Positions 8,965-17,839 of a stretch of DNA of 64,000 nt are shown piece by piece (position 1 is the first letter of the stretch; every line of letters starts with the position of its first letter). A model generated the notes under the pieces. The model was not told the origin of the DNA and did not search any database. It worked only from the letters and a program-made list of their open reading frames with translations. Location: positions 2,170,001 through 2,234,000 of the forward strand of contig NZ_CP068393.1 in the NCBI RefSeq assembly GCF_018128945.1, written 5' to 3'. Made by a program: the position numbers and the translations under genes. This DNA is from Aristaeella hokkaidonensis (lineage in GTDB: Bacteria; Bacillota; Clostridia; Christensenellales; Aristaeellaceae).

Positions 8965-10083
8965 ATGAGTAAATTACAGACACCCTTCCGGTATGATTTT
9001 GTAGGAAGCTTCCTGCGGCCGCAGGCCCTGAAGGACGCGAAGGCCGCCCTGCGCGCCGGAAAAATAGACCAGGCCGCGTTTGATAAAGTTGTCAATGAGG
9101 AAATCACCAAGGTGGTGGCCAAGCAGAAGGAGCTGGGCTATCACGTGATCACCGACGGCGAGTTCAGGAGAACTTTCTGGCATCTGGATTTCATGTGGGG
9201 CTTTGAAGGCGTGGATCACCAGGCCACCGGCAACGGCGTGCCCTTCCATGACGAGCTGGCCGTGCTGGACGACACCTACCTGGTGGGCAAAGTCCGGGCC
9301 AAAGCCCATCCTTTTGTGGAGTATTTCAAATTCCTCAAACAGTTTGAGGATGAGAACACCGTGGCAAAATACACCATCCCCGCCCCGGCCCAGATGTTCC
9401 AGCAGATGATCATCCCCGCCAACTATGAAACCACCCGGAAGTTCTATCCGGAAAACGGAGAACTGATCCAGGATATCGGCAAGGCCTACCAGGCCGTCAT
9501 CCGCCAGTTCTATGACGCCGGCTGCCGTAACCTCCAGCTGGACGACTGCACCTGGGGCGCCCTGGTGGGCGACGCGGCGCAGCAGCGGTACAAGGCACTG
9601 GGCATCGACCTGGATGAGGTCAAATCCCAGCTGCTTCAGGTCAACAACCTGGCCCTGGAAGGCAAGCCGGAGGATATGATCATCAACTCCCATATCTGCC
9701 GCGGCAACTACCACTCCACCTATTTCACCAGCGGTCCCTATGATTCCGTGGCGGACTACGTCTTCGCCCGGGAGAACGTGAACGCCCTCTTCCTGGAATA
9801 TGATGACGAGCGCTCCGGCGGTTTTGTCCCGCTGGCCAAAGTGTCCGATGACAAGAAGGTGGTCCTCGGCCTGATCACCACCAAGTCCCCCGTTCTGGAG
9901 GACAAGCAGAAGATCATCAAGCGGATCCACGAAGCCGCCCAGTATATCCCGCTCAGCCGCCTGTGCCTGAGTCCCCAGTGCGGTTTCGCCTCCTGCGAAA
10001 TCGGCAATAAGCTGACGGAAGAAGAACAGTGGGCCAAGCTGAAGCTGGTCAAGGAAATCGCTGACGAAGTCTGGGGGGAATGA
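8965..10083 (+). CDS. MetE C-terminal-like methyltransferase (YxjG/YxjH type)
   Basis: 372 residues, the length of the short cobalamin-independent methionine synthase homologues that keep only the catalytic C-terminal barrel. It starts with the F-D-F/Y-V-G-S-F-L-R-P motif of this family. Candidate zinc ligands are the H-x-C in S-H-I-C-R-G-N and the cysteine of S-P-Q-C-G-F-A-S near the end. The expected reaction is methyl transfer to homocysteine or a related thiol; the donor (methyltetrahydrofolate or another methyl compound) cannot be told from sequence. An AGGAG precedes the ATG. Regulated most likely by the divergent LysR gene. Confidence 0.88.
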   Translation: MSKLQTPFRYDFVGSFLRPQALKDAKAALRAGKIDQAAFDKVVNEEITKVVAKQKELGYHVITDGEFRRTFWHLDFMWGFEGVDHQATGNGVPFHDELAVLDDTYLVGKVRAKAHPFVEYFKFLKQFEDENTVAKYTIPAPAQMFQQMIIPANYETTRKFYPENGELIQDIGKAYQAVIRQFYDAGCRNLQLDDCTWGALVGDAAQQRYKALGIDLDEVKSQLLQVNNLALEGKPEDMIINSHICRGNYHSTYFTSGPYDSVADYVFARENVNALFLEYDDERSGGFVPLAKVSDDKKVVLGLITTKSPVLEDKQKIIKRIHEAAQYIPLSRLCLSPQCGFASCEIGNKLTEEEQWAKLKLVKEIADEVWGE

Positions 10084-10103
10084 CCCCTGTTTGCAAAAGA
10101 GGC

Positions 10104-10128
10104 GCCCCTCCGGTTGATCCGGAGGGGC
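10104..10128. terminator. Bidirectional terminator
   Basis: The perfect 10-bp stem GCCCCTCCGG / CCGGAGGGGC with a 5-base loop sits between two convergent genes. Confidence 0.8.
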
Positions 10129-10149
10129 TCCTTGATGTCTTTATGATCT

Positions 10150-11427
10150 TTATTTCAGGCTGTCGTTGCCGACGTGCAGCACCCACTCGCCATAGGCGTC
10201 TCCGGTGTAGAGTTCAAAGCCCTTGTCAAAGCTGTAGCCTTCCGGCGCCTTGAGAATCTGCACATGGTAGTTGGCCTTTTCTCCGTCAAAGGTGATCACG
10301 CCGTTTTCGTCGCTCTGCTGCATGGTGCAGGCTGCGTCCGTGCAGAAGTTCACCGCCACGCCCGGCACGGGATTGCCGTCCTGGTCCTCCACGTGCAGCA
10401 CGTAGGCCTTCTGCTCCGTCTTATCCGCCGGGGTGTCCTCGACGAATTCCCAGCTTACCTCATATTCCATGGTGCGCAGGTAATCCGCCAGCTCCTCCAG
10501 GTATTCCTCTTTCTGTAACAGGAAGAACTCCATCAGGTCCGGATCGCCTTCCATGCCCACGTTATAGTACAGGCCGTACAGGTAGTGGGTACCTTCCGGG
10601 CTTTCCATGGCCTGGTCGTAGGTAAAAACGTTGCGTTCCGCGTCCAGGATGTCCGGCAGGTCCACCCGTTCCACCTTCGCGTCGTCATAGTACATCATGT
10701 CCGCCGCGTCATCCGCGGCAGTGATGTCAAAGCGCAGGTGTGCCGTATCCTCGCTGACCACATAGGCCATCAGATAATCATCTGACACCGCATTGGTAAG
10801 ATGGAATCTGGCCTTCTTCACGTTCTCGTTGTCTATATGCATTGCCCGGGCAGGAGACACCGGATAGGCGCGGGTGACCCCCTTCTTCGGAATCCTGGTC
10901 AGCACGGCAGTTTCCGTATAGTCGTCTCCCAGGAACCTGTCCAGCACATTGCCGACTTCCTCGGCGGTGTTGAAGCTGCCCAGCCGCAGGAAGCCCGCAT
11001 TGCCGAAGCGGTCAATCACGACCGTGGTGGGAACGCCGTACTGGGCAACGTAGTTATACAGGGCTGAGCCCTCGTCCCGCCCCATGGGGAAGGTCAGCTG
11101 GTACTCATCCCTGAAGGCCGCGATCTTTTCAATCGTGTCATTGTCATCATAGGACAGGGCAATAAACGCCACCTTGTCCTTATACTTCTGGTAGGCTTTC
11201 TCCAGGTCCGGGAACTCGCCCTGGCAGGGTCCGCACCAGGTGGCCCAGATGTTCAGCAGCACCGCTTCATGATCCTTCAGGGCTTCGGACAGGGTGAAGG
11301 TGTTGCCTTCCGTATCCGTGGCCGTAAAGTTCATAAAGGGTTCGCCCAGCGTCATGCCGGTATCCGCAGAAGCCGTGCCGAGGCACAGCACAAGTATCGT
11401 CAGGATCAGTATGATTAATTTCTTCAT
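10150..11427 (-). CDS. Secreted TlpA-like thioredoxin protein with C-terminal Cna_B-like domain
   Basis: 425 residues. A signal peptide (K-K-L-I-I-L-I-L-T-I-L-V-L-C-L-G-T-A-S-A) is followed by a TlpA/redoxin domain with W-A-T-W-C-G-P-C and the cis-proline segment Y-G-V-P-T-T-V-V. After it comes an unassigned middle region (about 180-340) and a C-terminal segment (V-L-H-V-E-D-Q-D-G-N-P-V-P-G-V) like Cna_B/transthyretin-type surface domains. It probably acts outside the membrane as a thiol-disulfide oxidoreductase fed by the neighbouring ferredoxin-TlpA membrane protein, from which it is separated by 27 bp on the same strand. Confidence 0.85.
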   Translation of the reverse strand: MKKLIILILTILVLCLGTASADTGMTLGEPFMNFTATDTEGNTFTLSEALKDHEAVLLNIWATWCGPCQGEFPDLEKAYQKYKDKVAFIALSYDDNDTIEKIAAFRDEYQLTFPMGRDEGSALYNYVAQYGVPTTVVIDRFGNAGFLRLGSFNTAEEVGNVLDRFLGDDYTETAVLTRIPKKGVTRAYPVSPARAMHIDNENVKKARFHLTNAVSDDYLMAYVVSEDTAHLRFDITAADDAADMMYYDDAKVERVDLPDILDAERNVFTYDQAMESPEGTHYLYGLYYNVGMEGDPDLMEFFLLQKEEYLEELADYLRTMEYEVSWEFVEDTPADKTEQKAYVLHVEDQDGNPVPGVAVNFCTDAACTMQQSDENGVITFDGEKANYHVQILKAPEGYSFDKGFELYTGDAYGEWVLHVGNDSLK

Positions 11428-11454
11428 CGTTCTTTTCTCCTTGGTTTTCTTTGC

Positions 11455-12918
11455 TTATTTCGCCGCTTCCTGGTAGAGGGCTTCCAGCTTCTCCGGCGTC
11501 ACGGAGCTGACGCTGTTGCAGATGACCTCTCCCCGCCGGTTTAATACGATCGTCTGGGGCAGGGTAGCTGTTCCGCCCACGATTTCCTTCACGGGATCGC
11601 CTGCTTCGTCCGTCGCGCAGGGCATGGAATAGCCGAACTGCGCCAGGTATTCCGCCGGATCCTCCACAGTCATTTCCGGGTGGATCACAATCATGGCGAT
11701 ATCGTCCCGGTGGGCTTCATACAGGTCGTTGAAATAGGGAAGCTCCGCAATACACGGCGTGCACCAGGTGGCCCAGCGGTTGATGAATACCACCTTGCCC
11801 CGGGTGTCCGCCAGATGGAACTCGCTGCCGTCGTAGCATGCCAGGGTAAAGTCCGCCAGCTGTTCGCCGACCTCGTATCCCACGGCTGCGGTACTTTCCG
11901 CCGGGGTGCTTTCTTTCTGCCGGATAGAGGGATCCAGGAAGTTGAACCACACCAGCACCAGGCACAGCACCGCGATGGCGATGGCCCGGAAGAGGGTCTT
12001 CCGGCTCTTCGCGGGTTTCTTTTCCGCGCCGGTTTCCGGTCCCTTAAGCGTGATCTTTCCTGCCTTCAGGGAGATGGCTCCCTGGCTGCAGACGTCGATG
12101 CACTTTCCGCACTGGATGCACTCGTGGTCACCCACGTGCTTCACGTCCATCTCACAGTGGCGCACACAGGCGCCGCAGCCGTTGCAGCGATCCGCGTCCG
12201 TTTTCACCCCGACGATACTGAAGCGGTTGAACAGCCCATAGATCGCCCCGAGGGGACAGAGGAAGCGGCAGAAGCTGCGGTAGCAGAACACGCAGGCCAG
12301 GCCGAGGGCCAACATAATCACCCACTTGCGGGTGAAGATCAGACCCAGCATCTCATACATGGACGCGTTGGCGGGATTCACCAGGTGGCCGCCTGCGCCC
12401 TCCAGGGTACCGGCCGGGCAGATATACTTGCAGAAGGCCGGAAGCGGCAGGTCTTTGGCCAGGCCGAAGTACAGGGGAACAGCAATTACAAACACCGCCA
12501 GGATCCCGTATTTCAGCCAGGACAGTGCCCTGGTAACCTTGCTTTTACGGATTTTCGGCACCGGAATCTTATGGAGCAGTTCCTGGATCAGGCCCATGGG
12601 GCACAGCCAGCCGCAGATCGTGCGACCCAGCACCACGCCGAAGAGCATGATCATCCCCAGCACATACCAGCCTGCCCGGTGACCCGTAGCGGCCAGCGCG
12701 TTCTGGATGGATCCCAGCGGGCAGGCGCCTGCCGCACCGGGACAGGAATAGCAGTTCAGGCCGGGCACGCACAGTGCCTTGGCCTTTCCTTCATAAATCT
12801 TCCCTTCAATAAATCCCCTGAGGTACGCGTTATGCAAAAGCGCTGCGTACAGCTGGACAAGCCTTCGCTTTGACGGACGGAAGGCCTGCCATACATTTTT
12901 CTTATCCAAGACCCACAC
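11455..12918 (-). CDS. NapH-like 4Fe-4S membrane protein fused to TlpA thioredoxin domain
   Basis: 487 residues. The N-terminal two thirds hold about five membrane helices with NapH/YccM-type motifs (C-G-W-L-C-P-M-G, C-K-Y-I-C-P-A-G, C-R-F-L-C-P-L-G) and two ferredoxin clusters (C-N-G-C-G-A-C-V-R-H-C; C-I-Q-C-G-K-C-I-D-V-C). After another helix (about 310-327) follows a TlpA domain with W-A-T-W-C-T-P-C. This architecture suggests electrons pass from cytoplasmic ferredoxin-type carriers across the membrane to an outer thioredoxin. The GTG start overlaps the upstream CXXC gene by 17 bp; a TTG three codons later is an alternative. Confidence 0.88.
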   Translation of the reverse strand: MWVLDKKNVWQAFRPSKRRLVQLYAALLHNAYLRGFIEGKIYEGKAKALCVPGLNCYSCPGAAGACPLGSIQNALAATGHRAGWYVLGMIMLFGVVLGRTICGWLCPMGLIQELLHKIPVPKIRKSKVTRALSWLKYGILAVFVIAVPLYFGLAKDLPLPAFCKYICPAGTLEGAGGHLVNPANASMYEMLGLIFTRKWVIMLALGLACVFCYRSFCRFLCPLGAIYGLFNRFSIVGVKTDADRCNGCGACVRHCEMDVKHVGDHECIQCGKCIDVCSQGAISLKAGKITLKGPETGAEKKPAKSRKTLFRAIAIAVLCLVLVWFNFLDPSIRQKESTPAESTAAVGYEVGEQLADFTLACYDGSEFHLADTRGKVVFINRWATWCTPCIAELPYFNDLYEAHRDDIAMIVIHPEMTVEDPAEYLAQFGYSMPCATDEAGDPVKEIVGGTATLPQTIVLNRRGEVICNSVSSVTPEKLEALYQEAAK

Positions 12919-13339
12919 ACTCCGTACAGATATTGATGGCTTTTACCAGCACGTCCAGGGCTCCTCCGTTCACGATTCCCGCGATGATCAGCAGCACAGC
13001 CGCGATCAGAACGACTGCCCGGAGGATATTCACATGCTTCGGTTCCGCCTGCGGCTTTATCCGGACAGCGTTCTTTGCCGTTCCACCGGTTTTCGGCTTT
13101 ACACCGGTTACAATGCAAGCAACCAGTAAACACACAAGCACCAGGAACAGCGGTAACGCTGCGATCAGTACCTGTCCGGCCTTTTCCGCTGTATAAATGC
13201 TTTCCAGTGGGTTTTCCATCCTGCGCGCTGCTCCGTCCACATAAATGGCGTATGCCACCGAGGCCAGAACCACCGGCAGCAGGATACAGCACACTGAGAG
13301 CAAAATCGGGAGGATTTTTTTCTTATCCGTAAGATTCAC
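12902..13339 (-). CDS. CD1871A-type CXXC membrane protein
   Basis: 145 residues with three hydrophobic segments. It ends with the I-C-x-E-C-[IV]-G-L-G tail typical of the small CD1871A family CXXC proteins, which I recall sitting next to ferredoxin/TlpA genes in Clostridia. Here the conserved tail is preceded by about 90 extra residues, so the protein is longer than the usual short form. The C-terminal CXXC pair probably relays thiols or electrons to the overlapping downstream ferredoxin-TlpA protein. Confidence 0.7.
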   Translation of the reverse strand: MNLTDKKKILPILLSVCCILLPVVLASVAYAIYVDGAARRMENPLESIYTAEKAGQVLIAALPLFLVLVCLLVACIVTGVKPKTGGTAKNAVRIKPQAEPKHVNILRAVVLIAAVLLIIAGIVNGGALDVLVKAINICTECVGLG

Positions 13340-13420
13340 CTCCGCATAGAATCATCCGCGCCCTTAAGGCATCGGATATGTATTTAACGAATCACACTTG
13401 CAATTCGTTCCGAATTGCAA

Positions 13421-13445
13421 GAGGTAGGAGGTAGGAAGTAGGAGA
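13421..13445 (+). repeat. GTAGGAN heptanucleotide tract
   Basis: Tandem 7-base units GTAGGAG/GTAGGAA. The same family recurs, on the other strand, at 29177-29220. Confidence 0.7.
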
Positions 13446-13451
13446 GAAATA

Positions 13452-13563
13452 TCTTTTGCTGCGCAAAAGAATGATATGTTGCTTCGCAACATGATATATT
13501 CGCTTAATGCGAATATGATAGATTCGTCTTCGACGAATATGATATGTTTGCCATGCGGCAAAC
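13452..13563. repeat. Array of five short hairpins
   Basis: Five different palindromes (cores TTTTGCTGCGCAAAA, GTTGCTTCGCAAC, ATTCGCTTAATGCGAAT, ATTCGTCTTCGACGAAT, TTTGCCATGCGGCAAA) are separated by the constant spacer ATGATAT. A second array of the same design lies at 56166-56264. Confidence 0.8.
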
Positions 13564-13607
13564 GTTCTGGTTACTTTTACCAATGTACCTGCCACTTCTC
13601 CGCAGTG

Positions 13608-13665
13608 CCCACGTTGTCATCTTGACCGACCGAAGGGAGTGTAGAGATCTCCTCCACGGCCGCAG
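13608..13665 (+). repeat. Dispersed GTCATYTCGACCGA...GGAG repeat
   Basis: Contains CCCACGTTGTCATCTTGACC, then a GGAGTGTAGAGATCTCC part. Related copies: 14998-15050, complement 31796-31830, complement 38765-38802 and 38840-38884. Confidence 0.6.
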
Positions 13666-13731
13666 CCGCAACTTTACACTCTACACTCTTCACTCTGTCA
13701 CATCATCCGCTGTGTTGCGGCGAAGAAAAAC

Positions 13732-13761
13732 AATTATGAATTATGAATTGTGAATTAATTC
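13732..13761 (+). repeat. GAATTNT heptad tract
   Basis: Units of GAATTAT/GAATTGT. The tract begins exactly after the stop of the minus-strand gene at 13762. Confidence 0.8.
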
Positions 13762-14364
13762 TCAAAGGTTCTGCAGTGCCATAATCCCCATGCAGATCAG
13801 GAAAGTACCAATCACCATACCGGCAAACGCCACAGGCCACTTCCCCTGCTTGTTGAAACCGTAAAAGTCGTCCCAGCGTTTTTCCGGCAGGGCGAACAGG
13901 ATCTTGTACAGGTACACCGGCCCGTACAGTACCACCGGCAGCATTCCCCACAGGCTCTGGCAGAAGGTCATTCCCCGCCTTTCAAACACGCAGAAGGAAA
14001 CCAGGGCCAGCAGCGGGGTAATCAGGTGCATGAACAGATCCGTGCCGGACAGCAGCACCTTCAGCGCACCCTTCCCGAAGGTCGGTGCCAGGAAAAAGAG
14101 TACCGTCAGCATAGTCACCGTCACCGCCGCCGTGCCGATATACTTCAGCATCCAGATCCATTCCGGGATCCCGCCTGCATTGATGGCCAGCGCCGTCAGC
14201 AGGCACGCCGCTGCGCACAGCATATTGCTCAGGGTGGTGAAAAACCGGAGCGCGAACTTTCCCCGTTCCGGCACCCACTGCCCCTCCTTGCGGAAAAACG
14301 AAACCACAATAATCAGGGTAATCAGCGCAATCAGGATATTCAGAAACCAGTCCGCTGTCATCAT
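13762..14364 (-). CDS. Pr6Pr-type six-helix membrane protein
   Basis: 200 residues with six predicted membrane helices. Marks resembling the bacterial Pr6Pr (FAR-17a/AIG1-like) family are F-T-x-L-S-N near residue 44 and the acidic D-x-x-M-H-x-x-x-P segment (D-L-F-M-H-L-I-T-P). Enzymatic role unknown. The start overlaps the stop of the upstream sulfoxide reductase gene by 4 bp (ATGA), so the two are translationally coupled. Confidence 0.7.
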   Translation of the reverse strand: MMTADWFLNILIALITLIIVVSFFRKEGQWVPERGKFALRFFTTLSNMLCAAACLLTALAINAGGIPEWIWMLKYIGTAAVTVTMLTVLFFLAPTFGKGALKVLLSGTDLFMHLITPLLALVSFCVFERRGMTFCQSLWGMLPVVLYGPVYLYKILFALPEKRWDDFYGFNKQGKWPVAFAGMVIGTFLICMGIMALQNL

Positions 14365-14825
14365 GTCCAGCTCACCCGCTCCTCAATTGTCTTCACCAGT
14401 GCTTCCAGTCCCTCCCGGTCTTCCGGGCTGAACCGATTCTTCACCGGGCTGTCTATATCCAGTACCGCCTTCACTTCACCGTCTCCGTGAATCGGGATCA
14501 CGATCTCCGATTCAGACGCTCCGTCGCAGGCAATGTGTCCCGGGAATTCATGCACGTCCGGCACCACAGTGGTCTCATCCTTCGCGGCAGCCGTGCCGCA
14601 CACGCCCCTGCCGGGCGCGATATGAATGCATGCCGGCTTCCCCTGGAACGGACCCACCGTCAGCTTTCCGTTCCTCATCAGGTAAAATCCGGCCCAGTTC
14701 AGGTTCTCCATCATGGTCATGATCAACGCGGAGATATTGCTGAACGAGGACGCGTACCAGGGTTCCGCCTCCAGCATTTCCTTCGCCTGACCAACCAGCA
14801 GTTTATAATCCGTCATTTCTTTCAT
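14361..14825 (-). CDS. Free methionine-(R)-sulfoxide reductase, GAF-domain type
   Basis: 154 residues, a single GAF domain of the fRMsr (MsrC/YtsP) family. The three conserved cysteine regions are present: P-A-C-I-H-I, G-V-C-G-T-A-A and F-P-G-H-I-A-C-D-G-A-S-E-S-E-I-V. It reduces free Met-(R)-sulfoxide with thioredoxin as donor, which suits a neighbourhood rich in thioredoxin-type proteins. Cytoplasmic. Confidence 0.92.
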   Translation of the reverse strand: MKEMTDYKLLVGQAKEMLEAEPWYASSFSNISALIMTMMENLNWAGFYLMRNGKLTVGPFQGKPACIHIAPGRGVCGTAAAKDETTVVPDVHEFPGHIACDGASESEIVIPIHGDGEVKAVLDIDSPVKNRFSPEDREGLEALVKTIEERVSWT

Positions 14826-14909
14826 CCTCTTCTTTCAGGGTATTCCTTTCATAATTCGCCGGAAGAGGAATAAAGACCTTCCGTTTCAGGCGGCATATAG
14901 CGCCTGAAA

Positions 14910-14943
14910 CAATTCATAATTCACAATTCATAATTCATAATTT
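14910..14943 (-). repeat. GAATTNT heptad tract
   Basis: Four units, read as AATTCAT/AATTCAC on the plus strand. Inverted relative to the tract at 15091. Confidence 0.8.
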
Positions 14944-15090
14944 TATATACTTGTCCAAAAAACACAGCGTCATGGAACAGTCCATAGCGCTGCTATTGTC
15001 ATTTCGACCGTAGACGTAGCCGTAGTGGAGAAATCTCCTCCGGAGAAGTGAACCTTCAAGCAATAGGGAATCTCTTGCGTGAAGAAAAAA

Positions 15091-15124
15091 TAATTCTGAA
15101 TTATGAATTATGAATTGTGAATTG
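15091..15124 (+). repeat. GAATTNT heptad tract
   Basis: Units GAATTAT/GAATTGT after TAATTCT, opposite to 14910-14943. Confidence 0.8.
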
Positions 15125-15155
15125 AAAAAGCGGCAGCATTCACTGTCGCTTTTTC
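15125..15155 (-). terminator. Terminator of the MATE exporter gene
   Basis: AAAAAGCGACAG / CTGCCGCTTTTT stem directly after the stop at 15156, running into T5. Confidence 0.8.
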
Positions 15156-16565
15156 TCACGCGCTTTTAAGCGCGATCACCTTTCCCTTTTCCTGTTTATC
15201 TGCTTCCAGCGTCGGCATCAGCCTGCCATGCAGCGACTTCACCAGCTTGAAATAGCAGGGGAACAGGAACAGGTCCGCCATCACCCAGGCCGCGGGGTTC
15301 GCAAAGCAGGCGCCCACAAACCCGGCTGCCGGCACCAGGAACAATGCCACTACGGTTCTCGCCAGCATCTCCGCCAGGCCCGCGAACATGGCCACCCGGG
15401 TATAACCCATGCCCTGGATGCACAGCCGCAGGATGTTCACATACAGCAGCGGAATATAGAACGCCGCGTTGATCTTCAGGAAACGGAAAGCCAGCCCCAT
15501 AACCTCGGCATTCTCGCCGCTGTCAATGAACAGGCCCAGCAGCTCGTCGCCAAACAGCAGCACAATACCGAAAGCCAGGCCACAGTAGATCAGACCCACC
15601 GCGGAAGCCGCCCGCATGCCCTGCCGGACCCGGTCCACCTTCCTGGCGCCGATGTTCTGCCCGGCGAAGGTCGCCATGGTGGAAGCCAGGGCGTCAAACA
15701 CACAGCAGAAGAACATACTCAGCTTGAAGGCCGCGCTCACAGCCGCCACGGAGTTCACACCCAGGCCGTTCACGGACCACTGCACCATCACGGAACCGAT
15801 AGCGGTGATGGAAAACTGCAGGCCCATGGGCAGGCCGATGCCCAGCATGGAGCGTCCCCGCCGCACGGAAAACCGCCGGTCTTCCTTCGTCAGCTTCAGG
15901 ATCGGGAACCGCCTGAGGATCACCAGCAGGCAGCCGATGCCGGAAATCAGCTGGCTGACAGCCGTAGCCACGGCTGCGCCCGCCACGTCCATGCCGGCGT
16001 AAATAATCAGCACCAGGTCCAGCACGATGTTCACCAGGGAAGCCAGCACCAGGAATACCACCGGCGTCTTGCTGTCCCCCAGGGAACGGAGAATGCCGCT
16101 GGCCATGTTATACAGCACGCAGCAGGGAATCGCCGCGAAAATGATCCGGATATAGGAAGCGGATGAATCCAGGATTTCCTCCGGGGTGTTCATCAGCCGC
16201 AGCAGCGGTTTGCACAGCAGCGTGGCTGCCAGGCCGAACAGCAGGCTCAGTCCCGTGCACAACACGGCCGAATGCCATACGCACCGGCGTACCTCATGCT
16301 CGTTCTTCGCTCCGAAGGCCTGCGCGATCGGAATGGCGAAACCCGAGCAGAAGCCCAGGCACAGGCCGATCACCAGGAAGTTCACCGAACCGGTGGCACC
16401 GACCGCCGCCAGTTTCTCTGCCCCGAGATACCGACCCACAATCGCCGTATCCACAAAGCTGTAGAACTGCTGGAACAACATTCCGAACAGCAGCGGGGCT
16501 GCAAAGGAAAGGACCAGCTTCAGCGGTCTCCCTTCCGTAAGATCTTTTGTCATGGTACGTGCCAT
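15156..16565 (-). CDS. MATE family efflux transporter
   Basis: 469 residues with twelve predicted membrane helices in two homologous halves. Typical MATE motifs are P-L-L-F-G-M-L-F-Q-Q-F-Y-S-F-V-D-T-A-I-V-G-R-Y near the N-terminus and A-T-F-A-G-Q-N-I-G-A in the second half. It should export drugs or metabolites by Na+ or H+ antiport. The frame extends to 16634, but the ATG at 16565 has AAGGAG nine bases upstream and gives the normal N-terminus. Confidence 0.93.
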   Translation of the reverse strand: MARTMTKDLTEGRPLKLVLSFAAPLLFGMLFQQFYSFVDTAIVGRYLGAEKLAAVGATGSVNFLVIGLCLGFCSGFAIPIAQAFGAKNEHEVRRCVWHSAVLCTGLSLLFGLAATLLCKPLLRLMNTPEEILDSSASYIRIIFAAIPCCVLYNMASGILRSLGDSKTPVVFLVLASLVNIVLDLVLIIYAGMDVAGAAVATAVSQLISGIGCLLVILRRFPILKLTKEDRRFSVRRGRSMLGIGLPMGLQFSITAIGSVMVQWSVNGLGVNSVAAVSAAFKLSMFFCCVFDALASTMATFAGQNIGARKVDRVRQGMRAASAVGLIYCGLAFGIVLLFGDELLGLFIDSGENAEVMGLAFRFLKINAAFYIPLLYVNILRLCIQGMGYTRVAMFAGLAEMLARTVVALFLVPAAGFVGACFANPAAWVMADLFLFPCYFKLVKSLHGRLMPTLEADKQEKGKVIALKSA

Positions 16566-16672
16566 GCATTCATGCTCCTTCTGCAAACATTTTGTTTGCT
16601 GCGATGTTATAGCACTTTTCCCCTCCCCCTGCAATCAGTCTTTTGGTTGGTTTTTCATCCAATTCAAGCATG

Positions 16673-16711
16673 AAAAGTGGACACCGGGGACTGTCCCCAG
16701 TGTCCACTTTT
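16673..16711. repeat. REP-like palindrome AAGTGGACACYGGGGAC
   Basis: Near-perfect hairpin with GTGGACACCGGGGAC and its complement. Related copies at 18476-18511 and 21449-21472. May double as a terminator. Confidence 0.7.
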
Positions 16712-16729
16712 GCAGGATCTTCCTGTCTG

Positions 16730-17839
16730 TCAGCGATTTCTGACAGTCATCAGCGTACCGTCCGGCTTGATCGCCGCAAACATGTTTTGCTCCGCGTAGT
16801 CCACCAGCCATACATGCTGGCCCATCACACCGTCAACGGCTTTGGAATGCCCGGCCTCGATCTCCGTGTAATAGGCCTTCAGGCTGCTCACCTCATCCTC
16901 CGGCACTCCCAGCTTCTCCGCGATGGCTTTCCGGCCGATTTCCAGCGCCTGTTCCTCCGGAATCGCTTCGTCATCAGGGAGCACACCCATCAGGTCCAGT
17001 GAATACAGTTCAGGAATATGATAAGACAGTACCGTTCCGTCGGGCTTCAGATACACATACAAAGGATTACCCCTGAATTCTCCGTCGGTCCGCAGATCAT
17101 ACCAGATCGTCCAGATCCGCCGATACCCGAATGCCGGATTCTCTTCAAAATAGGGGCTCATTATGCCATCGTCCAGATCTTTATCGCTGACGCTTTCCAG
17201 CAGCGTCCGCGCAATCCGGACTGCTTCTTCCTGGTTGATCTCGCCTTCTTCCGGCAGGATAAATCTCTGGGATTCCGATGACAGCATGCCGTATTTGTCC
17301 AGCATCTGATTGTACCAGTATTTATCCTCCACGGACCAGGCAGGCGTACCGCCCTCCACGTCACGCAGGGTTGACAGAATGGTTTCCAGGCAGATCAGGT
17401 CCACCCTGTCCTCACCGATATAGTCCAGCATGATCCGGTCGCACAGGGCGTCCTTCTCAGCGTCTGTCATGCCTTCGCCCTTGAGCAGGCGTTCCGCGTC
17501 AGCGTTCCCCTTCAGGGCTTCCATTTCATACAGATCCCGGACCAGTTCAATCTTGGTGGCCGTATCCCAGGTGTCATAGTATCCGTACTCGCCTTCCAGT
17601 TCCGCCACCTTTTCCCCGGCGTCTTTCCAGAGCACCGTGGCAGCCACGGCTACGGCCGCAAGGGCCAGGATAACCAGTGCAATTACCAGTGTCATTGATA
17701 TTTTCTTAACCATGGGTTCTTCTCCTTTCGCTTTGCGCAGGACCTTGTAACGGAGCGAGGTCGCTTCATCCACTCCCCGTGTACAGTCGTCGATTGCGGC
17801 GCGGATGCTCATCATCAGTTCCTGATCATTTGCCATCAT
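16730..17839 (-). CDS. Membrane-anchored sigma-operon protein, probable regulator
   Basis: 369 residues: a short cytoplasmic part, one membrane segment (about 48-68) and an external domain. The C-terminal half has PepSY-like features (E-Q-A-L-E-I-G-R-K-A-I-A-E-K-L-G and Y-V-Y-L-K-P-D-G-T-V-L). The ATG overlaps the sigma stop (ATGATG), the usual sign of a paired anti-sigma or signal protein. It is unrelated in its external part to the large regulators at the left edge. Confidence 0.65.
   Translation of the reverse strand: MMANDQELMMSIRAAIDDCTRGVDEATSLRYKVLRKAKGEEPMVKKISMTLVIALVILALAAVAVAATVLWKDAGEKVAELEGEYGYYDTWDTATKIELVRDLYEMEALKGNADAERLLKGEGMTDAEKDALCDRIMLDYIGEDRVDLICLETILSTLRDVEGGTPAWSVEDKYWYNQMLDKYGMLSSESQRFILPEEGEINQEEAVRIARTLLESVSDKDLDDGIMSPYFEENPAFGYRRIWTIWYDLRTDGEFRGNPLYVYLKPDGTVLSYHIPELYSLDLMGVLPDDEAIPEEQALEIGRKAIAEKLGVPEDEVSSLKAYYTEIEAGHSKAVDGVMGQHVWLVDYAEQNMFAAIKPDGTLMTVRNR

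Larger units (their letters stand above)
13340..13761. other. Repeat-rich intergenic region without gene
   Basis: 422 bp without a credible gene. It holds a GTAGGAN heptad tract (13421-13445), a five-hairpin array (13452-13563), one copy of a GTCATCTTGACCGACCG dispersed repeat (13608-13665) and a GAATTNT heptad tract (13732-13761) that abuts the stop codon of the next gene. Confidence 0.8.
14826..15155. other. Repeat-rich intergenic region
   Basis: 330 bp. GAATTNT heptad tracts in opposite orientation (14910-14943 and 15091-15124) bracket a copy of the GTCATTTCGACCG dispersed repeat (14998-15050), giving a roughly 215-bp MITE-like block with inverted ends. A terminator (15125-15155) follows. 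No gene seen. Confidence 0.7.

Noticed and set aside
11680..12873. 397-codon plus-strand ORF across the ferredoxin-TlpA gene
   Set aside because: Shadow of the opposite strand, whose iron-sulfur and thioredoxin motifs are unambiguous.
13452..13563. CRISPR array
   Set aside because: The repeated part is only about 7 bases and the variable parts are palindromes, not spacers; no cas gene is near.
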